A DNA stretch of 64,000 nucleotides from Candidatus Accumulibacter similis (GTDB taxonomy: Bacteria; Pseudomonadota; Gammaproteobacteria; Burkholderiales; Rhodocyclaceae), in assembly GCA_013347225.1 (NCBI GenBank), contig CP054595.1:1798001-1862000 (forward strand), given 5' to 3'. The notes under the pieces were generated by a model. That model saw only the letters and a list, made by a program, of their open reading frames with translations. It had not been told where the DNA came from and searched no databases. This document shows, piece by piece, positions 56,035 through 64,000 of the stretch; position 1 is the stretch's first letter; each line of letters begins with the position of its first letter. The translations under genes were made by a program, and so were the position numbers.

Positions 56035-56195
56035 GCACTGCTGCTCGCGCGGATCCATGAGGTCTTTCCGCTCGTCTTTCCACACGGCGCAGGCGAGATG
56101 CGAATCAGCGCCGTCATCACTGGAGGCACTGGGCGGGCCGAAGTCGGAGGACTTTGCAGGGGCTCCCGGGTCCCAGTTCCACCTTGACTCAGCCA

Positions 56196-56225
56196 TTGAC
56201 GGTGCTTGTTGGGGGCTCATATACT
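56196..56225 (+). promoter_or_regulatory. Sigma-70-type promoter, twin of the one at 46470
   Basis: TTGACG and TATACT separated by 18 bp, with GGCTCA before the -10 and GGTGCCGTC 7-15 nt after it. All but the spacer and six bases agree with the promoter of the DUF3300 gene. Transcription would begin near 56232, directly at a GTG codon. Confidence 0.6.
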
Positions 56226-56232
56226 TTGCTTG

Positions 56233-56593
56233 GTGCCGTCGAACTTCCAGTCCTTCGGCCTCGACCGCTGCCCCGGCGTGATCACCAGGCCGGGGCGCAA
56301 GCTGGAAAGTGCGGGCATCGTCGACAGGCCGTGTCTTTTTCCGACCGCCAAGGGCGGCAGCGCAACCGGCTGGGCGTTCTACGACAGCAACCGGAAGAAG
56401 CTCGCGCCGAAGGCATTCGTCTTCGGCGTCAGCAACCCGGCGCTGGGGCAGTGCGTCACTTTCGCCGGCATCCCGATCACCGAGGGCCGGTCGCCGCATC
56501 CGCTGGAGGGCCTGACGACCGACGATCGCGTCGGTCGCCCCGGCGTGCAGGCGGATCGCGTTTCTGGAGCGCTGCAACCGAGAGGAGTCCCGC
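56233..56593 (+). other. Coding-like stretch, possibly a small or decayed gene
   Basis: One frame beginning at the GTG at 56233 shows strong third-position G/C preference and a protein-like composition (GIVDRPCLFPTAKGGSATG, WAFYDSNRKKLAPKAFVFG, CVTFAGIPITEG) for about 100 codons. It then stays open to 56874 across the next gene, so its true end is not definable. I recognise no family. Either a leaderless small gene or the remains of a larger one. Confidence 0.3.
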
Positions 56594-57355
56594 ATGCATC
56601 CGTCCGTCATCGGCATTGTCGTCCTGGCCTTTACCTTCGCTGGCGTCCAGCTCGGCATGCGGTTGCGCAGCAGACTGCCCGACCAGCATCTGTCCGGGGA
56701 CGCCCGCGACACCATCAAGCTGGGCATCGGCCTGGTGGCGACGGTGACCGCGCTGGTGCTGGGACTGCTCACGGCGTCGGCCAAGAGCAACTTCGATGCC
56801 ATGGATGCGAACGTCAAGCATGCGGCGGCCGGCTTGCTGTCGCTCGACCGCACCCTCGCGCGCTACGGCCCTGAGGCCACGGAGATCCGCCGGCAACTGC
56901 AGGAGGCGGTGGCGCAGCGGGTCGACAGCGTCTGGCAGGCGGGGCGTTCGGGCAAGGGCGCAGTCGACCCCTCGCACTCGATGCAGGCGATCGAGCACAT
57001 CTCCAGCGAGATACACCGGCTCGCGCCCGCGACCGACGAGCAGCGGGCGCTGAAGACGCGCGCCGTGGCCGCGGCGGAGTCCCTGCTCGACGCGCGCTGG
57101 GTCGTCGTCGCGGGGACTGCCGCGCCGGTTCCCGTTGTTTTCCTGACTGTGCTCGTGGTCTGGCTGACGGTGACGTTCACCACCTTCGGCATGCTCGCGC
57201 CGCGCAGCCGGACCATCTTGCTCGTGCTTTTCGTCTGCTCGCTGTCGGTCTCGGGGGCCATCTTCCTCGTGCTGGAGATGAGTTCGCCCTTCGACGGCCT
57301 GATCTCGGTGTCGTCGGCGCCGATGGATTACGCGCTCTCGCACATGAACAGGTAG
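56594..57355 (+). CDS. DUF4239 (bestrophin-like) membrane protein
   Basis: Integral membrane protein of 253 residues with four hydrophobic segments: IGIVVLAFTFAGVQLGM, LGIGLVATVTALVLGLL, VPVVFLTVLVVWLTVTFTTF and TILLVLFVCSLSVSGAIFLV. The central helical loop (about 65-165) is cytosolic or periplasmic. The ending EMSSPFDGLISVSSAPMDYAL is characteristic of DUF4239. Function not established; such proteins are sometimes called bestrophin-like. GAGAGGAG lies 7 nt before the ATG. Confidence 0.9.
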   Translation: MHPSVIGIVVLAFTFAGVQLGMRLRSRLPDQHLSGDARDTIKLGIGLVATVTALVLGLLTASAKSNFDAMDANVKHAAAGLLSLDRTLARYGPEATEIRRQLQEAVAQRVDSVWQAGRSGKGAVDPSHSMQAIEHISSEIHRLAPATDEQRALKTRAVAAAESLLDARWVVVAGTAAPVPVVFLTVLVVWLTVTFTTFGMLAPRSRTILLVLFVCSLSVSGAIFLVLEMSSPFDGLISVSSAPMDYALSHMNR

Positions 57356-57766
57356 GCCCGGCGCGCGTACGGGGCAGCGACCGCGGGTCGAGAACGCGCG
57401 CTCGCCGTGCCGCTTGCCCGGGGCGTGGGGATCCGCGTGTACGCGGTTCTTTTCCAATACTCGCCACGAACGTCGGCATGTACCAAATCTCGGCGTGCCA
57501 GTGGGCGCTGACGCTACCGATCCAGCTGCGCCTGCTGCTCGCGCCACAGCCGAGGCTGGTGGCGCCGGTGTAACCGGTCGTTCACCGAGTCATCAGGTGC
57601 ATGCCTGGTTGGCGAGAACGCGTGCGCCCCCGCTCCGGGAGATGCAGGGCGCCAGCCTGGGCAAGGCCGATCGCCAGGCTGAATCGGTGCCTGTCGAGCA
57701 GCGTTGGTCGTGTGGTTGGCGGCGGCTCTCAGGCCGTGGCCGGGTTGACATCCCGGGTCGAATGTT
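57356..57766. other. Gene-free stretch before RES toxin gene
   Basis: About 410 bp between convergent genes. Frames on the plus strand of up to 170 codons are open because of high GC but have no recognisable motif and no ribosome site. No hairpin with T run was noticed. Confidence 0.4.
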
Positions 57767-58477
57767 TCACGAGTCTCGTGTTTCCTGGCCGTCCAGCCTC
57801 TCCACCCGGGGTTGCCGGCTGCCCGCCCAGATCAGGCGAAAAGACGCGGCGCGGCGCGGGTTGCCGACCAGCGCCGGCCGGAAGCAGGCGAGGTTGGTGC
57901 CGCCGGCGCGGCGTACGCTCGGGTAGATGATTCCCAGCGAGCCGGCGTCGAGCAGTCGCGCCGCGAGACTCTGCGAAGCGACATAGCTGCCGGGGTCGAG
58001 GCAGGCGGAAAAAGCCGGCGCGTCGCGCAAGTCGTGGAACTCGCTGCTGAAGTCGGCGAGCAGTTCCTGGTAGTTGACACTGTCGTCGAAGCGGCCGATT
58101 TCCTCGTACTCGACGGTCTTGTGGAAAATGATCTCGGCGAGGGCCGTTTCCCGTTCGAAAGCGCAATACCAGGCGCCGCGCTCGCCGTCGTTGAAGCGGC
58201 TGCCCTCGGGGCGCGGGTAGGTGAAGGCGGCATTGACGATGCGGAAGTTCGGCACCCCGAAAACCAGTTCGTCGACGCCGATTCCCGGCAGCCCGCCACG
58301 CTCGCCGATCAGTCTCTCGTTGGTGGCGTTGTCGAGTTCGAACAGGTCGCGCAGGTGGTCGAGGTTGTCGGCGATTGCGCTCAGCACCGAATCCTCGCGC
58401 TCGGCAAAGCGCGAAGGAATCAGCCGGACCGCATCGATCCGGCGCAGGCGCGCCAGGGGCGGCTCGGGCGGGCTCAT
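57767..58477 (-). CDS. RES-domain toxin (NAD+-degrading)
   Basis: Protein of 236 residues with a RES domain. Known members (Res, MbcT, ParT) degrade or phosphorylyse NAD+, or ADP-ribosylate a target. The domain's namesake pattern is visible: Arg in SRFNDGERGAWYCAF, Glu in ERETALAEI, and the C-terminal Ser/hydrophobic segment GSLGIIYPSVRRAGGTNLAC. An extra N-terminal helical part of ~85 residues precedes it. ATG overlaps the stop of the antitoxin gene (ATGA). Confidence 0.9.
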   Translation of the reverse strand: MSPPEPPLARLRRIDAVRLIPSRFAEREDSVLSAIADNLDHLRDLFELDNATNERLIGERGGLPGIGVDELVFGVPNFRIVNAAFTYPRPEGSRFNDGERGAWYCAFERETALAEIIFHKTVEYEEIGRFDDSVNYQELLADFSSEFHDLRDAPAFSACLDPGSYVASQSLAARLLDAGSLGIIYPSVRRAGGTNLACFRPALVGNPRRAASFRLIWAGSRQPRVERLDGQETRDS

Positions 58478-58911
58478 ATGCCGCCGCGCCGCGCTTCGAG
58501 CAGTTTGCGAACCATCTGCATCGCCAGCAGGCCGCCGCCCAGCATGAAAGCGAGCGGCGAGCGGCCGGCAAAGATCCGGTTGCCGTTCGGCAGGCTGACC
58601 CACTCGTCGGCCAGCTTGTCGCCGTAGAGGATGTGCAGGGACTTGTAGATGCCGATCAGGTAGGAGATGCGCGTGATCCGATCGACTTCGAGCAGCCGGT
58701 CGGGGTTCTTCTTCCACTCGTAGAAGGCACTGCTCGACAGGCCGCCGAGCAGCTCGCGCGCGTCGTCGTCGCGCAGCCGCCAGGCAGCGGCCAGATTGAA
58801 GAAGCCCTGCAGCGCCGACTTCGACAGACGCTCGCGCTCGGCGCGCGAATTGAGATCGACGAGAGCCGCCGGTTCGAAGCGGCTGGCGGGGTAGGCATAG
58901 GCGAGGTTCAT
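58474..58911 (-). CDS. Xre/MbcA/ParS-type antitoxin
   Basis: Antitoxin of 145 residues. The N-terminal helical DNA-binding-like region has SKSALQGFFNLAAAWRL with DDDARELLGGLSSSAFYEWK; the C-terminal MbcA/ParS toxin-binding domain (DUF2384) shows RITRISYLIGIYKSLHILYG and LPNGNRIFAGRSPLAFML. It precedes and overlaps the RES gene, the standard antitoxin-first layout. Promoter expected in 58912-58960, where TTTACACT-like sequence occurs. Confidence 0.9.
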   Translation of the reverse strand: MNLAYAYPASRFEPAALVDLNSRAERERLSKSALQGFFNLAAAWRLRDDDARELLGGLSSSAFYEWKKNPDRLLEVDRITRISYLIGIYKSLHILYGDKLADEWVSLPNGNRIFAGRSPLAFMLGGGLLAMQMVRKLLEARRGGI

Positions 58912-59190
58912 CAGACGACTCCTTTTCCGGACAGTTTACACTCCGGTTTCGTGATTGCAAGGCGAATTGGTGGCTGCCGGGGTGCCGCAGCGCCGCCGGT
59001 ATCCGTGATCGTCGCGGGCCGGGGCTGGCCGTGCGGCGACGAAAGGTGGTAGAAGAACGTCTGGCGATGGCGCAACGCGACTTGCGCAACCGTTCCCGCT
59101 CTGGCACGCCCTGATGACAGTCGTCATGCGGGGAAGGGCGCCGACGGAGCCTGGACACGTCGCGCGAATCGCCGCGCAAGGATGACTTCG

Positions 59191-59571
59191 ATGAAAACTC
59201 CGTCCCGCTTGCTCGCGTTGTTTTTCCTGAGCACGGTCGTGCAGGCCGCGGATGCCTTCCGCAAGCACATCCTGGAGACCGAGAACCACCTCGTCGAGAT
59301 CACCGTTCATTGTCCGCAGGGCGAGGTTAGGTGTGCGCGGGTCGGTTACAGGGGCATTGACAGGAAGACCGGCGCGGCGCTCGAGTTGCGCGGCGAAACG
59401 ATGCATACCATCTGTCGCGACGGGGTGACGCCCTGTCGCTTTCTCGGCTACCGCTTCCCCAATGGCAAGACCCACTACTTCGTCTGGGAAGACGGGGACG
59501 GCGAGCAAGGCACGCTGGAAGTCCGAACGGGTAGCAAGATCCTGCTGATGGAGCGTGGCACATGGAAATGA
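59191..59571 (+). CDS. Small exported protein, unknown function
   Basis: Protein of 126 residues with a signal peptide (SRLLALFFLSTVVQA, cleavage before ADAF). The mature part has four cysteines (in HCPQGEVRC, HTICRDG and TPCRFLG), probably two disulfides, and a beta-rich look (GKTHYFVWEDGDGEQGTLEV). I know no family for it. I prefer the ATG at 59191 with AAGGA 8-9 nt upstream; the ATG at 59182 sits on top of that site. Confidence 0.7.
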   Translation: MKTPSRLLALFFLSTVVQAADAFRKHILETENHLVEITVHCPQGEVRCARVGYRGIDRKTGAALELRGETMHTICRDGVTPCRFLGYRFPNGKTHYFVWEDGDGEQGTLEVRTGSKILLMERGTWK

Positions 59572-59658
59572 ATCCGGAAGCGGATTCGATCCGGCCGCTG
59601 CAGCCGTCGCCGGATGCGCGGCAGGATCTGGTCTCGCCGCTTCGCCATTGGAGGAGGC

Positions 59659-59887
59659 CACGTGCGGCGGCAGCGCGACGATCCGGTCGCGGCCGTAGCG
59701 CGCCGTCGGTCCTCAGCCAGCGGTCGGCCGGCGGACAACGGCTGCAGCCCTCCGCGCAGAGTTCGACCAGCGCCGCCGTATGCGGCCGGCCCCAGCTCTC
59801 GCAGGCAGCCGGCGGGGCGGCGTGCGCGGCAGCCGCGGGAGCGAGGGCGGAGAGCAGCAGCAGAGCAAGAGCGATGGATCGTGGCAC
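59659..59887 (-). pseudogene. DUF1223 (thioredoxin-fold) gene relic
   Basis: A GTG at 59887 starts a signal peptide (SIALALLLLSALAPAAAA) followed by ALVELCAEGCSRCPPADRWL, the DUF1223 active-site region (normally VELFTSEGCSSCPPAD). The next expected piece, RYGRDRIVALPPHV, is in another frame, and beyond 59659 no similarity remains. So a frameshift plus a 3' truncation removed most of a ~220-residue protein. Confidence 0.6.
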
Positions 59888-60261
59888 GCGGGTCTCCGCG
59901 ACATCGGTGGCGCTTAGTCGCCGGGCGATGGGGAATCGTTGCCGAAGCGTCGACCGGGCCTCGACACGACCCTGCGCGTTCCCCGCAATCGGTGTCGAAC
60001 CGTTGTTCTCCACTTGCATGCGCGGCTGCCTCGAGCCCGGAGCCGGCGATCGCCGCGCCGGGAGAGACCATTGTCTTCGTTCGTCGCACGGTGGCGCCAG
60101 CAGGGTGGCCGACCGCACATGCTTGCCGGCATGATCGCCGTGGGCTACCGGGCAGCGAATTGCAGTTGCGGCGTTAGGCTGCTCTCGGTACGCGGACGCG
60201 GCGCTGGCGATGCGCGGTCTGTCGGTTGCGGCCGGGATGGGAGCGGTGCGGCCGCTGCAGC
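59888..60261. other. Gene-free stretch before yaeQ
   Basis: About 370 bp without a supported gene. It contains the upstream region of the DUF1223 relic and sequence converging on the yaeQ stop. High GC keeps several frames open but none shows a domain or start signal. Confidence 0.4.
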
Positions 60262-60813
60262 CTACCGTGGACTGGCCGAGAACAAGACCATCGGCGTCAG
60301 TTCGATCTGCTGTCTTTCATTGCCCAACCAGACCACACCTTCCTGAACGGTGCACTCCAGGTGCATGTTGCGTTCCGCCAGGCGCGCCAGGACCTGGCTG
60401 TCACCGGCACCGAGCGAGAGTACCCGCAGGTTGCTCAGTGTCACCAACTTCGCGCAGTTCTGTCGCCACCAGAGGTCGGCAGCCCTCCCACCGTAGCTGA
60501 CGACAACCACCTTTCGAGCGCTGTTGCAGGCGCGGCGGATCGCCCTTTCAGTCGGTAACCCGACGTCGATCCAGCACTCCACATGGCCCGTCGCATCGAT
60601 ATCCCAGAGGTCTGCCTCATCGTCGGTATACAGGCCACGCCCGAAGATCAGCGTTGGCGAAGCGTGCAGGATGAAAGCCAGAAGCCGGATCATCATCCGC
60701 TCGTCGGTCTCGGACGGGTGGCGGGCGAGCGTCAAGCCATAGTCTGAAAAGTGTCCTCGATCCAGGTCGGCAAGCTGTAGCTCGGCCTTGAAGATGGTCG
60801 ATTTGATGGCCAT
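60262..60813 (-). CDS. yaeQ: YaeQ family protein
   Basis: Protein of 183 residues with the PD-(D/E)XK-like fold of YaeQ. The conserved start MAIKSTIFKAELQLADLD and RGHFSDYGLTLARHPSETDE decides for the ATG at 60813. Further signatures are ERMMIRLLAFILHA, DDEADLWDIDATGHVECWID and GLPTERAIRRACNSA. In E. coli it was linked to suppression of rfaH defects; the molecular role is unknown. Stand-alone gene. Confidence 0.95.
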   Translation of the reverse strand: MAIKSTIFKAELQLADLDRGHFSDYGLTLARHPSETDERMMIRLLAFILHASPTLIFGRGLYTDDEADLWDIDATGHVECWIDVGLPTERAIRRACNSARKVVVVSYGGRAADLWWRQNCAKLVTLSNLRVLSLGAGDSQVLARLAERNMHLECTVQEGVVWLGNERQQIELTPMVLFSASPR

Positions 60814-61315
60814 GCGAGAGCCCGCCAAAGTCCGGAGTATCGCACGCCGGCGGGATTCGGGCAGGTGGCGCCTGATCATCGAATCCACGGCCATCGCGTA
60901 CGGGCGATTCTCGGCGATCTCGGGCTGTGACGCGCCTGCGTAGTGGCGCGGCGGCGGCATGAGCGCCGCGCTCACGACCCTGCCGCTCCAAACTGGAGCA
61001 CTCGCCGCCGCCGCGCACAGAGAACCTCCGCGCTCAAGCATCGGCGCTGCCACGGAGCGGGAAGGGTTTCAGCCGGCGTTCCACGGCCACGGGCGCGTGC
61101 TCTTCATCGATTCCCCTGCAGGCAGGACTGTGTGGCTACCTCACCCGGCAGCGCCCGCTCATCTCGTGGGCCACGAGCAAGCCGACGGATCATGTGCTGC
61201 CAACCCGGACCCCTGGCCTGCTTCCTGCGCCTTTCGGCAGTGGCTTGGAGCGGACCTCGATCAGCGGCCATCATTACGAACCGCCCGACAGCTACCCGAA
61301 CCACTCTCGCAGCCG
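60814..61315. other. Gene-free stretch between yaeQ and DUF4062 gene
   Basis: About 500 bp between divergent genes, so it should hold both promoters. The frame of the DUF4062 gene is open through most of it (from 60959), but that part is low in hydrophobic core and shows no homology, so I do not count it as coding. Confidence 0.4.
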
Positions 61316-61950
61316 ATGCCGCACGAAAGCGAAATCGCCGAGGTCAAGCAGGTCTTCCTCAGCGCGACTGCGCAGGACTGCCGCCAGTACCGTGAAGCGG
61401 TGCGCGACGTCGTGCAGGACAACGTGCCGCAGGGCAAGGTCTTCCTGCAGGAGAACTGGGCCGAAGGAGGGCAGTTCGTGGTCGATGTCTGCCGGCAACG
61501 GGTGCGGACCTGCGACGCGTACATGGGGCTGTTCGGCCACCGCTACGGCTGGCAGCCGCCCGGTTACACGCGCTCGATCACCGAACTCGAGTTTCTCTGG
61601 GCGCGCGAGCGATGGCCGCAGCGCGTGGCGCCGATCTTCATCCTATTGCCGGAAAAAGGCAGCGAGGCGGACAGGCAGTTGCACGATTGGGCGGCGCCGT
61701 ACATTGAGCAGGAGTGTTCGGACGACGCGGCGCGCTGCCGGCACGACCAGGCGCAACTGGCCATCCTGAAGTCGGTCGGCGACTGGGCGGCCGACGGCCG
61801 CATGCTGACCTTCTACGGCAACCGGCGGCAGCTCGAAGGCAAGGCGCTGTCGACGATCCAGAACTGGACCATGGATCTGCTCCGCCAGGCGCTGGCGGGC
61901 CGCCGCCGAGCGGCCGGCGACATTCCGGCGGACGAACTCGGACGCCTCGG
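61316..61950 (+). CDS. DUF4062 N-terminal segment of a frameshifted multidomain protein
   Basis: About 210 codons from ATG 61316 encode a DUF4062 domain (TIR/SLOG-like Rossmannoid fold): VKQVFLSATAQDCRQYREAV, VFLQENWAEGGQFVVDVCRQ, CDAYMGLFGHRYGW and GYTRSITELEFLWARE. The segment continues to PADELG near 61940; there the meaningful frame switches by +1. Open sequence in the old frame to 62698 is only Arg/Ala-rich filler. DUF4062 is common at the N-terminus of large STAND/NACHT-type or effector-associated conflict proteins. No strong ribosome site is seen. See the two following segments. Confidence 0.75.
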
Positions 61951-63390
61951 ATGGCCAGCGCGAGTTCGCCGAGTTCCTCTGCCGCTGCGACGAGTGGGAC
62001 GACTGCGCACCGCCGCTGTGCGGGCAGCCGGCCGAGCTCGACAACGTCGCCTCGCTGATCTGCTGGACCTGCGGGCAGTTGCAGCAGCCTCTGCTCGGCA
62101 ACGCGAGCATCGACGCGTTGGCCGAGGTGCTCGCCGCGCGTTTCGAGGAGTGTGGCTCGCTGGTTTTCGTCCAGCGCAGCGCCGGTCGCGACGCAGAGCT
62201 GCTCTGGCTCTGCGTGCAGGCGATGGAGCGCCGCGCCAGCTGCGCCGGCGACCTGCGGCTCGCCGAGTTCCTCGTCATCCAGCTCTGGGTCGCGCTCGCC
62301 TTTCTCGAACCGGCGAGCGCCGCGCAGGCTTTCGCCGACGCGCTCTGCCAGGCCGGCGACGCGCCGGCAGCCGCGCTCCTGCGCCTCGGCGGGCTGACCT
62401 CGGCGATCGAAATGCCGCTCGCCAGCGAGCAGACGCTGCTCGCCCACGCCAGGGCGATGGACGCGCTTGTCAGTGGCGACGACGAGCGAGCGCAGGAGCC
62501 GGAGCCGGCTGCGGGCGCGGCCGCGCCAGCGCAGCCGCGCAGGACTTGCGGCGTGCTGCTTGCTGCCAGGAAGCCCGACGGCGAAGTCGAGCGCGGAGTG
62601 CCGGGGCGGCTCGATCTGGTCTTCGCGATGATCCGCGATGCCCTCGGCGAGCTTGGATTGGACTGCCTGCGGCTCGACCCGCTTGTCGTCGCCGGTGAAC
62701 GGGTACGCGCGCTCTACGAAAACCTGCTCGCCGCCGATCTCGTCGTCTGCGACCTGTCGGCGAGCGACCCGGGCATTGCCTGCCTGATTGGCGTCTGGTG
62801 GGCGCTGCGGCCGTCGGGTACGCTGGTGATCGCCGAGCACGCTTACCGCGCAACCGTCGGCAACCTCGCCGAGCGGCTGTTGCGCTACCAGCCGCAGGAT
62901 GACGGAATCGCCGGCGCTGCGCGCGCACGCTTCGTCGATCGGCTGCGGTCGATCGACGGCGAGGGTGATGTTCGCTACCTGCGCAGCGAGGTCCATGCCG
63001 ATGGTTCGCTGCTGCCGCCCGGGCCAGCGGACTCGGGTGCCGTGGTCGCCGGCAGCGCCGGCGCCGAAATCGAGCGGATCAAGGGGCCGCGCGGGCGATG
63101 CCTCGTCGTGCAGGCTTTCGGGCGGTTCTCCGCATGGCGCACCGCGCGGACCTACGGGCTTGACGAGTCGTACCCGATCATCGCAGAGGCGGTCGCCAGC
63201 CTTGGTCTCGAGTGCCTGCGCTTCGACACCGGCGAGTCGCGAGTCATCGACGGCTCGATGTTCCGGCTGCTGCACGAAGCGGAAGTGGTGATCGCCGACC
63301 TGTCCTGCCGGCTCGAGGATGTCTTCCTGGCATTGGGTATCCGCTTCGGTCTCTGCCCGGCGCGGACGATCCTGGTCGCTGCCGATGGTC
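61950..63390 (+). CDS. Middle segment: helical region and two nucleotide-binding-like (TIR/deoxyribosyltransferase-like) domains
   Basis: Continues the DUF4062 protein in the next frame. Residues from 61950 to ~62460 form an all-helical region with cysteines (DGQREFAEFLCRCDEW; ICWTCGQLQQPLLG). Then come two homologous alpha/beta domains, 62530-62890 and 63080-63390. Both show the pattern of a strand, a region with a polar loop, a helix ending in CLRxD or CLRFD, a catalytic-like polar residue (AGERVRALYENLLAADLVVC; VIDGSMFRLLHEAEVVIADL) and a DLSxxxxD/V step. This matches nucleoside-2-deoxyribosyltransferase/TIR-SLOG-like folds seen in proteins with a MAP3K TRAFs-binding-like region. The frame stays open to 63713 but loses sense after ~63390. 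Confidence 0.65.
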
Positions 63391-64000
63391 CGTTTCGAGC
63401 CGCTGGACACGTCTCGAGGCATTGCCGATCCGGCAGGTTTCCGCTCCGGCCTGGCGACCGGCGCAGTCGACAGCTCGGTCTACCTCGCCCTGCCGACGCT
63501 GCGTCCGCCGATGAGGAAGGGCGAAGCGGCCGTCGAGGAATGGGCGGGCGGCGACGGGGGCACCGATGTTCCGTGGGCGAGCGCGACCGGCAGCGACGAG
63601 TACGGGCGCTGGGCCGAGATCGACGTTGCCGGCGTCCGCCAGCGCTTCCGCTGGATCGCGCCGGGGAGTTTCGTGATGGGGTCGCCGGGCAGCGAGGCGC
63701 AGCGCTTCGATGACGAGGTGCAGCACCGGGTCACGCTGACCCGTGGCTTCTGGCTTGCCGATACGGCCTGCACGCAGGCGTTGTGGCAGGCGGTGATGGG
63801 CGGCAATCCCAGCACGTGCGCCGATGATCCGCGCAATCCGGTCGCGAACGTCAGTGGGCAGGACGTGCAGTCGTTCATCGTGTCACTCAACCGCCGCATT
63901 CCCGGGTTGCACGCGCGGCTGCCGAGCGAAGCCGAATGGGAATGCGCGTGTCGCGCCGGGACGACGACGCCTTTTTCGTTTGGCGAGAACATCTGGCCCA
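63385..64000 (+). CDS. C-terminal segment: formylglycine-generating-enzyme-like domain (partial at window end)
   Basis: In the third frame, from about 63385, the protein continues with MVRFEPLDTSRGIADPAGF and then an FGE-sulfatase (SUMF1-like) domain: FRWIAPGSFVMGSPGSEAQR, HRVTLTRGFWLADTACTQAL, WQAVMGGNPSTCADDPRNPV and RLPSEAEWECACRAGT. The start of this domain is typical; the C-terminal part with possible copper-binding cysteines lies outside. The segment is joined to the middle segment through a second +1 shift near 63385. FGE-like domains occur widely as C-terminal partners in bacterial conflict and signalling proteins, where catalytic activity is uncertain. Confidence 0.75.
   Translation, partial: MVRFEPLDTSRGIADPAGFRSGLATGAVDSSVYLALPTLRPPMRKGEAAVEEWAGGDGGTDVPWASATGSDEYGRWAEIDVAGVRQRFRWIAPGSFVMGSPGSEAQRFDDEVQHRVTLTRGFWLADTACTQALWQAVMGGNPSTCADDPRNPVANVSGQDVQSFIVSLNRRIPGLHARLPSEAEWECACRAGTTTPFSFGENIWP

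Noticed and set aside
54589-56853. A 754-codon minus-strand frame opposite the permease
   Set aside because: Antisense to an APC transporter with clear membrane topology; composition is charged and repetitive.

Overview
The window looks like a chromosomal segment of a GC-rich betaproteobacterium of the Rhodocyclales. I would guess the Accumulibacter/Dechloromonas neighbourhood from gene content (phoU-phoB-phoR, an Mrp antiporter, an ETF-quinone oxidoreductase, an energy-converting-hydrogenase-related complex, anaerobic B12 synthesis, pgaABCD remnants). That placement is inference; no rRNA or marker gene in the window settles it.

1-11 kb is core genome. A Mrp Na+/H+ antiporter operon leaves the left edge (mrpC cut, mrpA fused to mrpB). 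Divergent to it is phoU-phoB-phoR with a candidate Pho box, then ETF-QO, then queG and tsaE whose start codons abut head to head, then amiC and a tRNA-Thr(CGT).

11-20.2 kb holds a short-chain dehydrogenase and a six-gene minus-strand operon homologous to hydrogenase-4/formate hydrogenlyase (hyfB-C-E-F-G-I order). The large subunit has lost all four Ni-binding cysteines, so it is an Ehr-type complex and not a hydrogenase.

20.2-30.7 kb is accessory: a ribbon-helix-helix protein with a perfect 20-bp palindromic operator, a VOC protein, a truncated transposase abutting a beheaded PIN toxin, a GST / PNPOx-FNR-ferredoxin fusion / lipoamide-dehydrogenase-like run, a LysR regulator, and a membrane PAS/pseudokinase protein fused to a DEDDh exonuclease.

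30.8-42.9 kb is a cobalamin cluster on the minus strand: cobB(cbiA), then a cobalamin riboswitch heading cbiM-N-Q-O, cobM, cbiX, cobH(cbiC), cbiD, cobL, cobI, cbiG, cobJ. Most genes overlap by 4 nt. It covers cobalt uptake and the anaerobic corrin-ring pathway, but no precorrin-6A reductase (cbiJ/cobK) is seen.

43-49.2 kb holds a DUF4157 (extracellular contractile injection system) toxin-like protein with a Cys/His C-terminal domain, a GTGA-coupled small partner, a PIN/Phd toxin-antitoxin pair beside an IS110 scrap, and a DUF3300-DUF2950 pair.

49.4-64 kb is rich in broken genes. All four genes of a pgaABCD (poly-N-acetylglucosamine) operon are damaged, with in-frame internal deletions in A, B and C and amber stops in A and D. 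There are also an HTH-nucleotidyltransferase relic and a DUF1223 relic. Intact genes here are an exported methyltransferase, an APC permease, a DUF4239 protein, a RES/Xre toxin-antitoxin pair and yaeQ. The right edge carries a large DUF4062 / two nucleotide-binding-like domains / formylglycine-generating-enzyme-like protein, split by two apparent +1 frameshifts. It is a candidate conflict-system component and runs off the window.
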